Of a stretch of 64,000 nt of DNA, positions 55,723-64,000 are shown piece after piece. The stretch is from positions 199,613,962 through 199,677,961 of the forward strand of contig CM077644.1 in NCBI GenBank assembly GCA_039707465.1, read 5' to 3'. The first letter of the stretch is position 1. Every line of letters begins with the position of its first letter. The position numbers and the translations under genes were made by a program. The DNA comes from Rhabdophis nuchalis. Lineage: Eukaryota > Chordata > Lepidosauria > Squamata > Natricidae. Below the pieces are notes generated by a model. The model was not told the origin of the DNA and made no database searches. It worked only from the letters and a program-made list of their open reading frames with translations.

Positions 55723-56160
55723 GGGAATGTGTTCTTCATTTCAGAGACAGGAAGGAGAAAAATGAAATATACATTTATTTAATAACTAACATTAGAAACA
55801 CTGTTCAAGCAACTGCTTATCTATTTGCGTATAAGAAGATATTTAGGCCTGGGTTTGTTATTCAGTTGGTGACATTATTTTGGCACTTGCATAAAGCATA
55901 TACCATTATTGAGATGTAATCACTTGTTATTTGTGTCCACACTTAGACTTCAGTTCTTTTTATGAGGGCATTAGATGCTTAAATGGATGCAAAATACTAT
56001 TCCCTCTCTAGAAGCTCTGATCCAGTGAATTGAGCTTAGTGTAAAGATAAGCGATTTTCTAATACAAATATAAAGAATACTCCTTGTATCTAGATGCTCT
56101 ATAATAGTTGGTGGCAAATAGATAATGTTGCGATAACGGCGTCCATGATTTTCCATTCAC
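55723..56160. other. Sequence with no feature seen
   Basis: Nothing recognised. The last bases (TTGCGATAACGGCGTCC) are GC-richer and could belong to the adjoining LTR. Confidence 0.35.
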
Positions 56161-56490
56161 TGTAAAGAGTTGCTTAAGTTTATATTTCCCTGCAAGGGCA
56201 ACACCCCCATGTGACGTAGGCCATGCCACGTGGGACTAAGAACAAAAGTTATGCCCATATAAGGTAACAATGCATATTATTGGGCCACGTATGTTACTTC
56301 CTTGTTTGTAGTTAATAAAAGAGATCGTCGGGTGGGGCTCGAGGCCTTCTGAGGTTTCTCGTGAATCGCAGAGCCTTTCACCACCTGCGCTCTCGTGTAA
56401 ACCATACAACCTGTCATTGCCTTCTTCCTCGGAGCCCGCCTAGTCCCCGACTAGGTGCACCCCGGCTTGGGGTCCCGCAGACACCACACT
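56161..56490 (+). mobile_element. LTR-like element with promoter and poly(A) signals
   Basis: Begins TGTAAAGAGTTGC. It has CCATATAAGG (TATA-like, ~56,256), TTAATAAAAGAGATCG (poly(A) signal, ~56,321), then a GC-rich U5-like part with GTCCCCGACTAGG and CTTGGGGTCCCGCAGACACC. A CCACGTGGG E-box/G-box lies in the U3-like part. This is the expected order of U3, R and U5. I found no exact target duplication, so the borders are approximate. Confidence 0.6.
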
Positions 56491-56889
56491 GTCACGTAAT
56501 CACAAGATAAGAGGCTTGTTTAATTGGGCTATACAAGGGAGTCAAGTTCTTTATTTGAATCAAAAATTCTGAGATCCAAAGATACCATGGTTCCGTTTGA
56601 ATGTATAATTCACGATTTCAAGGCAATTTTAATTAGTCAAGATTTTGTTTATCTAAAAAGAGGTAATTGAGAATGCATCAAACCTCCTGCAGTTGTTTAA
56701 TTTTTTGGCAGGCATAAGTAGCAAGAATAGTAGAATCACATGTTTTGGGGCTGGCAGACCAAAATAAATATTGTACAATATTACAGACTTGCCAGCATGA
56801 CTCATTGCCAAGGTTAAACTTTTACTTTGAATATTGTATTAATCATTGATTGTATGACTTTATTTTAATATATGCACTACTAATGCATA
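56491..56889. other. Sequence with no feature seen
   Basis: Nothing recognised. Confidence 0.35.
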
Positions 56890-56897
56890 TATTAGAT

Positions 56898-57190
56898 CAG
56901 TGATGGCAAACGTTTTTCTGCTCAGGTGCCAAAAGGGCGTGCATGTGTGCGATAGCACGCATGTGCCTGCCCACACCCATAATACAATGCCCACCCCCAC
57001 ATATATGTGCACAACCCCCCTGTGCTCCCCACATGAATGCCCACAGGCTGCACTGAAACCTCCAGACTTCTGGTAAGCTGGTTGAGCCATTTTTTTTGCC
57101 ATCCACAGGCTCCAGAGGCTTTCCTGAAGCCCGTGGAGGGCAAAAATGGTCTCCCTTGCCCTCCAGAAAGCTATAGCTTTGCCATCATGG
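56898..57190. mobile_element. Non-autonomous hAT element, 293 bp
   Basis: Starts CAGTGATGGCAAACG and ends TTTGCCATCATGG. The flanks TATTAGAT and TATTAGGC match at six of eight. The interior GGCTCCAGAGGCTTTCCTGA is shared with 19,848-20,396. The overlapping 69-80-codon minus-strand frames are inside the element. Confidence 0.8.
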
Positions 57191-57198
57191 TATTAGGC

Positions 57199-59346
57199 AC
57201 TATGTTGTGAGGAAAGGCTTTATATTGCATGTAGTAGTCCAGTAGCAAGCAGATCACAGTATTTCAGGCACACATTGGCCAGCCCCATGTGTTTGGCAAG
57301 ACCAAAGGAGCAAGACCAACATGGCTTTCAGGAAGGAATCATTAGTGCTAGTAAAAACTCTAAGAGGGATTTCTCAGCCTTGGGGGGTTAACTAAGGTGG
57401 ACTCTTCTTGAAGTATTTTTGCTCAGCAGCTGGACTGATATGCCTCTTCTGAGATAAATGTTCAAACCTCTCATCTTTGCTTACCTACAAATTCTCTTAC
57501 ACAAAATAGATAAATCTTAATCTCTCATACTACATAAATGTGCCTGAACATATTCTAATGGAAGAATGAGTCGTAAGTGCTGATAAGCCATGTTTGCACA
57601 GCTGATAAAAGTATCAGCCAGCTACTCATTCTAATATCAGAAAGCCAAAGACATTATTCAACTACCCTCCCCTCTTTTGCCCCTATGTGGAAATAGGTTT
57701 GAAACTTTGCAATTGTGCTATATAACACTTCATATTCAAGTAGAAAATGTCCTTCAAAGGGTGCATGAATATGTATGTAGAATCAGCTGGCAAGCCAGAT
57801 ATTAGGATGTCAGATATTAACTATGTATTATTAATTATAATAAATCTTCATGACAGTTGGCTCATGTTAATTGCTAGAATGATGGGTTTGGAAACAAAGT
57901 AGTCTGAAGCAGCAGTTCACTTCATGTGACAATTTTACAAGACCTAATTTTTGAAATTCACTGCATTTGCCCTTTTTTATGATTTCTCATTTGCTAGGAA
58001 GACTTGTTGGCAAAGCCTATGATTCTAATCCAGCACCTGCTTCATTCAGTTAAGCAATATTAGGGAAACCCCCAAACATCCAGTATGTGTACACTTTGCT
58101 TTATAAAGTAATTTTGTAAAAAAAACAACACTTATTTTTTAAAATTATTTGAGAGAAGATGCCTTCAGTTTGTGTAGCAATTTTGGGCATAGCTGCCTGG
58201 GAAATTTTGGGAATTGAAATCCACACATATTCAAGCTGCCAAGGTTGAGAAACATTGATACATATATAAATAGAATTTTTGAATAAGAGGAGCTGAAAAC
58301 CAGTATGATCTGTTCCAGCTTTATAAAAAGTAAATATTTACAGGAGTTATGCAATGTTCCCTGCAGCAGACAATAGGTAGGTATACTATGTCCTACCATA
58401 TCACATCCATAACAAGAACTAGCTGAGAAAGGTTTTTTAACCATGATGTACATTAATCTTAATCTTATGTGCAAAACAAGTTGTCAGTTAAAATCTTCCG
58501 TATTTTAGATTAAAAGGTTTAATTTACAACTAAAAAAAACCAATTTAAATGATCATCCAACTGCTAAATGGCTCAGTGGTTTCCAGAGGGATTTGTTTAT
58601 CTTCATGAATAACTTCTCATTCCAATAAAGAGTTAAAAAGTTCACAGGCCTATAAATCAAACACTTCCTTTAAAGTAGCCATCTTGTGTTCTGATAATGG
58701 ACCTTCATAGTTTTGTTTCAGAATTGATATGGAAACCAGACAGCTTTCTCACCCAAGAGGCTCTTTATAATGAACTTCACAGGCTTTTGAATCAGTTTCA
58801 CAAAATCTTAGAATTTATAAAGCTTTCTAAAATAAACTTTAAAATCACCTCTTTGTTGTATATTACAAAAGATTACAAAAAGATCTTAGAAAGCTGGAAA
58901 ATATGATTTTTCTTTCTTGTTAAACAGACTAAAGAGAATCCCACTCACAACTGTTAAACTCGTTGCTTCAAAGGTTTTTCAATCTTAGAAGAGCAATAAG
59001 AGAAGTAAAACTCTACAGTAATTACAAAAAACTCCAAAGTATTACACAAACCTTCAATCCTAAAAGGCTGAATTTATAGCTCAGAGAATGATGGAATCTG
59101 CAATTTCCAGCTGATCGCAAGAGTAGCTGTAAAAATAACAGTTTCTGCTATCTGCTCACGAAAACCAGCTGTTTGAAGTACATATAGACAACATCCAGTT
59201 TTCTCTTTCTTTCGGAGAGAATTTTGGCAGCCTGGACCTCGCATGTGGTTGCCAATTTCAGCTGAAGTGCCCTTGCAGAAATGTGTTTACTTTCCAGCTT
59301 ATCTTTTGTTCACTTGATTTATTTTCAATATTTATGAGATCTACTT
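57199..59346. other. 2.1 kb sequence, no gene seen
   Basis: Only a hAT MITE half at 58,186-58,258 is recognised. Confidence 0.45.
58186..58258. mobile_element. hAT MITE, one half
   Basis: GCTGCCTGGGAAATTTTGGG, ATTGAAATCCACACATATTC and GCCAAGGTTGAGAAACATTG are the right half of the palindromic MITE family. The partner arm is missing. Confidence 0.6.
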
Positions 59347-59354
59347 ATCTAGAA

Positions 59355-59412
59355 CAGTGTTTCAGCATTGGCATCTGGAAGATCTTCAGGTTGCCAAGAT
59401 TGAGAAACACTG
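59355..59412. mobile_element. Minimal hAT element, 58 bp
   Basis: CAGTGTTTCAGCATTGGC...GCCAAGATTGAGAAACACTG with the exact 8-bp duplication ATCTAGAA on both sides (59,347-59,354; 59,413-59,420). This is scarcely more than two ends. Confidence 0.85.
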
Positions 59413-59590
59413 ATCTAGAAAGTATGTAAGAATGATACATACATATATTTGTTTTCTATTAACTAGAAAGTTATATTATAAATTCAAATAATGCAACCAT
59501 TTCATGGGGTTCATTGTCAGTTCTAATTGAGGTCTACCTATATACACACTATACTTTATTCTTAAAGAGTTTCTATTTATCTGTAACATG

Positions 59591-59945
59591 TGTTAGAAGT
59601 TGAATTCTGGATTCAGCTTCCAGCTGGGAAATGAGTGGCAGAAATATCACTTGGGCAAAAGTAAATAAGTTGAAGTCAGCTTCTTAGAAGGAACTTCAGT
59701 TTATTCAGAAGGGGAGTGACAGGCAGAGTTCAGTTCTGGGACAGCTGACAAAAGGATCTGGTGAGTGGATGGGTTTTTATGAGGTTCTGGGGCTTTGAGA
59801 TTGACATATCTGGGCCCATTGTACCATGGAACTGAATGTGTGTTGTTTACTATTCTAATTATGGTGGGTTGCTCCTATTGTGGTTGAGGGGTCATGCCCT
59901 GCCCTTCAGGTTAAGTACTGGGATGTAGATTTAAGTATTATTGTT
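59591..59945 (-). mobile_element. LTR, minus orientation, far end uncertain
   Basis: On the minus strand it ends CCAGAATTCAACTTCTAACA (at 59,591), preceded by CTGAATAAACTGAAG (poly(A) signal) and CTCATAAAAACCC (TATA-like). It matches 34,693-35,060 block by block (CTGGGACAG(C/T)TGACAAAA-type core). The distal border is not determined. Confidence 0.6.
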
Positions 59946-60124
59946 TAAGTTTTCATCCGTTTAGACTTTGGCTTCTAGCAAAACCTTCAACTGGCAACTT
60001 TATGAATAGGCTATAGCAGGCAGTACTTTCTCCTCCTGAATGGAACTGTTCCAAATACTTGGTATCTGCTCTCAATAAGTGTTCCGCTTATATGAATGGA
60101 TTTGAAGTATCTCATTCATGGGTA

Positions 60125-60314
60125 CAGTAGAACCTCTATAATTCATTCTATAACTTTGATTGCAAACCAATTTGGTCGTGATCCGAACCTAATTTTGGAA
60201 ATTTGGCATTTACAAAAAAAAATGGTGCGGAACGGGAAATTGGCCATGGGAAAAAAAATGGTCAGATCCCGATTTGATCGTGGTCAGAAGCATCCATGAC
60301 CAGAGGTTCTACTG
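60125..60314. mobile_element. Tigger/pogo-type MITE, 190 bp
   Basis: CAGTAGAACCTCTATAATTC...ACCAGAGGTTCTACTG, flanked by TA on both sides (60,123-60,124; 60,315-60,316). No transposase. Confidence 0.9.
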
Positions 60315-60544
60315 TATTTGATGTTGTGAAAAACTGCTTCCGGTTAGTCAGCGAGAGAGTGCGGCTTGATTTTTATTTTGTGGGAAGTTTTTCCTATTGC
60401 TTGGGGTGGTTTTCTTCCCACCTGATGTCCTTTGGGGAGGAGCTCCCTACACATGCAATAGTAAAAGGTCGTGTACAAATGCAGTTACTACGACTATCAC
60501 AAAGATGCTGTTCAAAAGGCAACTGGGTTTTCTTATTTATTTTT

Positions 60545-60715
60545 TTCCTTGAAAATATTTCACTTCTCACCCAAGAACTAAAGAAGCTTCTTGGATGAGA
60601 GGTGAAATGTTTTCAAGAAAAAACAAAAAAACAAGAAAGATTAGTTGGTTTTTTGGAACAGCACCTTTGGGACAACCATGATCTGAATGATTGAGGTCTT
60701 CATAGACATTTACTA
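60545..60715 (+). mobile_element. Penelope-like 3' tail in inverted arrangement
   Basis: CTTGAAAATATTTCACTTCTCACCC on the left and its counterpart GGATGAGAGGTGAAATGTTT...CAAGAAAA on the right are inverted copies of one module. Then comes TTTTTTGGAACAGCACCTTT, GGGACAACCATGATCTGAAT, a downstream sequence I remember following this module in squamate repeats. The same downstream part recurs reversed at 62,815-62,880. Confidence 0.5.
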
Positions 60716-62678
60716 CTGTCACACATTTATAAGAAAGTAAAAATGTGATTGTTATTAACATGGGGGAAGGAGGGATATGTTTCCTGATTTTCATAGTTAA
60801 CTTCTTTTACTTCTTATATTGATGATCCCCCCACTTTTTTTTTTTTGGTTTGCTTCATCAGTACAGTTGTCATTTATGAAACCACCAATGTGCCACCCTG
60901 CTCATATTGGATTCCTGATGGTGGGTATCTGTGGGTTAGGCTGGTTAATATATTAAAAGATGTCTGGCCCAGGCACACATCCCTTTGTCTGCACAACCCA
61001 AGGCAACTACCCTCCCCCCCCCCCATTTTGGCTATATTTACATCACTGGAATAACTCATATACATAAGCAAATAACACACCTCTCCCATTCAACAATGTT
61101 ATGTATGCATTTCCTGGTTCTTTTGTTTCTAGGCCAGGATAATCAAGGTATTTTCTTTGTTTCCAATATATAGTACAATGAAAAATAGTATACTCTTTGC
61201 CAGATAGATTTGCTTTCTGTAGGTTTCAGATAGTAATTGTGTACAATGTGAAATGTCATTTACAATGTAATATTGGTCTCGAATGAAGTTATATTAAATT
61301 TCAGTAACTACTTGAGCAAGCCAGGAACTGATATGGTAGATCAAAATCCACGTACAATTGAACTTTGTCTATGGGCATGGACTGTACAGCAAATCAAAGT
61401 ACATAGATTAAAAAAAAAAAAGACCAGGAAGAACATGAAATACCAGTATTTATTTTCATTCTTAGGTCACTCACCCAAGAGATTTTTTTTTTTACAGGCA
61501 GGATCATGTTTGTTTCTCCTGTGCATTAATAGATTAAGAAAGATTCGAGGAAAAAGAAGAAACACAGATAATTCAAAGTAACAGTTGACTACCTTTGCAC
61601 CTCTACATCAGCTTGATTTTTATTTTGTGGGAAGTTTTTACTATTTCTTGGGGTGGTTTTTTAAATGGTGAGATGTCTGTTCCACATCGGACCAGAAAAT
61701 CAACAAGAACCTTTACATGGGGTCTCCTTAGTCCCCCCCCCAAATATCTTGACTTCATTTTATAATAAATTCCACCATTTTGACAAAAGCAAAGTTGTGT
61801 ATCATCAGTGTCCCACCTAATCATATTATGATACATTTCCTCTGGTGGTTTTATACTCTTTCAGGGTATTAAAATCTGCCAAGTCATCTGGAACATTGCT
61901 GGACCAAAGTGATGGTTAATATCTCATTGGCGACTTTCCACCTCTGTAGAAACTTGTGACTTTAAGATTGGAATTCCTACCCTCAAATATACTAGTAAGA
62001 TTTACTAGGCTAGTTATATATGAGATGGGGTCTTTTCTGTAGTGGCAGCAATCCTTGTAAAATATCCAGCTATCTGTGGATAGTTTCTTTTTTGCTGGCT
62101 ACTATAATGTCAGAATGATAAAATATGCATTGTAAAAACAGGATGTAAATTTCACTCTTGGATACATGAGTTGCAATATCGCACACAGGTACAGAATTTG
62201 TTTTGCAATGTATACATGTTGACTAATTAGTTTCTCACTTCATTGATGTTTTATAAACAGTTTGTGAAGTTTTGAATGTTTTTAATAAACTATTACATGA
62301 ATTGCTTCACTTGTATTTGTACAATGTTTACATCTGTAATTATATTAATTTGTACTATGTTGCTCTACTTTTATTTTTTTTAAGAATTATTTTAATTTTT
62401 AAATATTTCAAATTGCCTAAAAAAATCTGATAAACATGGTTTCAATTAATCAAAGTCCAAAGAGAGCTATTTCTTTCCACTGTTCACTCTTTTAAATTTG
62501 TTCACTAACAAATCTAAACACCATTATCTTTATTTTGCTCATCTGAGTCAGTTTCCATTGCATAACACATGTAACATAATATGTAGCAATGGATTATTAT
62601 GTAGTGATTGTGGGTTGTTGGGGAAATGTCATGCTACTTCTGTTGTTGTGGGGAAACTATAATTGTCATGATCTTTCT
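60716..62678. other. 2.0 kb sequence, no gene seen
   Basis: AT-rich. A C-run lies at 61,012-61,024. The segment 61,611-61,668 repeats 60,362-60,420 (see findings). Confidence 0.4.
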
Positions 62679-62686
62679 CCCTAAAG

Positions 62687-62790
62687 CAGTTTTCCAACCT
62701 TGACAATTTTAAGATGTATAAACTTTAACTGCCAGAATTCTAGGAGTTCAAGTCCAGATATTTTAAAGTTGCCAAGGTGGAAAAATATTG
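62687..62790. mobile_element. Degraded palindromic hAT MITE
   Basis: CAGTTTTCCAACCTTGACAA...TTGCCAAGGTGGAAAAATATTG. The flanks CCCTAAAG and TTCTAAAG match at six of eight. Confidence 0.75.
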
Positions 62791-62814
62791 TTCTAAAGAT
62801 ATCCAGAGAGATTT

Positions 62815-62880
62815 TCTGTCATCCAGGTTATGGTTGTCCCAAAGGTGTTTTTTCAAGAGGCAACTGAACTTTCTGGGTTT
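62815..62880 (-). mobile_element. Penelope-like tail fragment
   Basis: GTCATCCAGGTTATGGTTGT, CCCAAAGGTGTTTTTTCAAG and GAGGCAACTGAACTTTCTGG are the reverse of the tail seen at 60,640-60,700. Confidence 0.5.
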
Positions 62881-62997
62881 CTTTTTGTATTTGTATTTGT
62901 ATTTATTAGTTTGTCAAACATGTACAAGATAGCAAGTATAAATATAAACAATGGATATAAACAAAAGAAATGAATACAAATAGTCAGGAACAGTATT

Positions 62998-63726
62998 TTT
63001 TATTTATTTATTTATTTATTTATTTATTTTTTATTTTATTAAATTTATACCCCGCCCTTCTCCTTGTTAGGACCCAGGGTGGCGCACAGGGATGTTAAAA
63101 TACATACAAAATATATAAAATATATAAAATTTAAAATACTTATTCTAATAAATAAATAAACCCTCCGCTAAAAACAGAATTACAATCCCAAGTTTAAAAC
63201 TATCTAATAGTCAGTATGGAGGTTACGCTAGGTCGGCTAGATGAAATAGGTGTGTCTTCAGACACATGCGGAAGAGGCGGAGGTCGGAGATGGTGCGGAG
63301 TTCAGGGGGTAGGTCGTTCCAGAGGGCTGGGCCCGCCACAGAGAAGGCTCTCCCCCTGGGTGTCGCCAGTCGGCATTGTCCAGCCGACGGCACCCTGAGG
63401 AGGCCCTCTCTGTGGGAGCGTATCGGTCTGAGGGATGTATGGGGCAGGAGGCGGTCTCGCATATAACTAGGCCCCGAGCCATGGAGCGCTTTAAAGATGG
63501 TCGTTAAAACCTTGAAGCGCACCCGAAAGACCACAGGAAGCCAGTGCAGCTCGCGCAGGATAGGTGTTATGTGGGAGTGTCTAGGCGCTCCCGTAATCAC
63601 CCGCGCGGCTGCGTTCTGGACTAGCTGCAGCTTTCGGGTGCACCTCAAGGGGAGCCCCATGTAGAGAGCATTACAGTAGTCGAGTCGAGAGGTGACGAGT
63701 GCTTGAGTGACTGTGCATAAGGCACC
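62998..63726 (-). mobile_element. CR1/L2-type LINE, 5'-truncated, nested
   Basis: This 0.73-kb copy has the same tail as the 23.6-kb element (GGGCGGGGTATAAATTTAAT then TTTA repeats) and lies inside the LINE at 62,885-64,000 in the same orientation. Confidence 0.9.
63223..63660 (-). pseudogene. LINE reverse transcriptase C-terminal fragment, open
   Basis: 145 open codons containing MGLPLRCTRKLQLVQNAAAR, LRELHWLPVVFRVRFKVLT, CRLATPRGRAFSVAGPALWN and DLPPELRTISDLRLF. It matches the 23.6-kb copy almost residue for residue and keeps the arginine codon where that copy has a TGA. The catalytic palm is absent through 5' truncation, so it is not functional. Confidence 0.9.
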
Positions 63727-64000
63727 GTGTGTAGGACAGGGACATTAGGCATGCTGGTGTGCTTATGCACTCCCCCTTTACGGACTTCTTAGGAATGGGG
63801 CAAGGTCCAAGGTAGACACTTTAAGGTTGAAGCTGTGAGGGTTAGAGGATGTAACAATGGAGTCAGATAGAGCATTCCAGGTGTTGACCACTCTGTCATA
63901 TTTTCTGCAATCGAGTTTGGAGCGGTTTACTTTGAGTTTGTATTGTTGTATTTAGGTTGAACCTGAAGAAGTCGTTGACAGCTAAGATGTTGTAGCAGAC

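Larger units (their letters stand above)
62885..64000 (-). mobile_element. Second LINE family (CR1-like), interrupted; runs off the window
   Basis: The 3' tail (62,885-62,997; minus strand ...TTGTACATGTTTGACAAAC then AATACAAATACAAATACAAA) and the upstream part (63,727-64,000) are separated by a younger LINE. The upstream part on the minus strand reads SKLDCRKYDRVVNTWNALSD and then LDLAPFLRSP before a stop, the usual C-terminal end of a LINE RT protein. At least one frame break is present. The element continues beyond the window edge. Confidence 0.75.

Overview
The window looks like vertebrate intergenic or intronic DNA from a squamate reptile, most likely a snake. The evidence is the repeat set: a tRNA-derived SINE with a Bov-B-type 3' tail (28.8-29.2 kb), CR1/L2-type LINEs ending in a 'GGGCGG(G/T)ATATAAAT' tail, many small palindromic hAT elements with exact 8-bp target duplications, Tigger-like elements with TA duplications, Helitrons, Penelope-like fragments, solo LTRs, and very many GATA-, CCTA- and GA-type microsatellites. 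The background is AT-rich. I find no convincing host protein-coding gene, rRNA, functional tRNA or CRISPR array. Almost all long open frames lie in microsatellites or mobile elements.

Layout. 0-10 kb: mostly single-copy-looking AT-rich DNA, with a striking GC-rich foldback element at 127-327, short LINE relics and a few MITEs. 10-16.7 kb: an old plus-strand LINE (11.9-13.8 kb) carrying a hAT MITE, a second hAT element beside it, and a Tigger element (14.7-16.3 kb) broken by three later insertions. 16.7-23 kb: mostly unique sequence with a 549-bp hAT element and a Tigger element that contains a hAT MITE. 23.1-26.5 kb: a minus-strand CR1/L2-type LINE with a nearly readable reverse transcriptase, inserted into an older Penelope-like relic. 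26.5-41 kb: scattered hAT, Tigger, SINE, solo-LTR and LINE fragments, plus two weak exon-like stretches (35.8 and 38.7 kb).

42-52.2 kb is the most complex part. It holds three non-autonomous Helitrons, each with a different tandem-repeat interior. The largest (48.3-50.7 kb) contains a 345-bp tandem duplication, a self-complementary hexanucleotide microsatellite, and a 257-bp inverted repeat carrying CCAAT boxes and a hammerhead-like RNA module. An inverted SINE-containing duplication flanks the first Helitron, and an RTE-type endonuclease relic lies just before the second. 52-64 kb: GATA microsatellites, LTRs, SINEs, a Tigger MITE, Penelope-like tails, and at the right edge a LINE inserted inside another LINE.

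The best candidates for something unusual are the hammerhead-like 'CTGANGA, N, hairpin, GAAAC' module that recurs in unrelated-looking repeats, the nested foldback inside the 48-50 kb Helitron, and the TG...CA-ended foldback at 127-327. Family names come from remembered hallmarks (ends, target duplications, protein motifs); no database search was possible.
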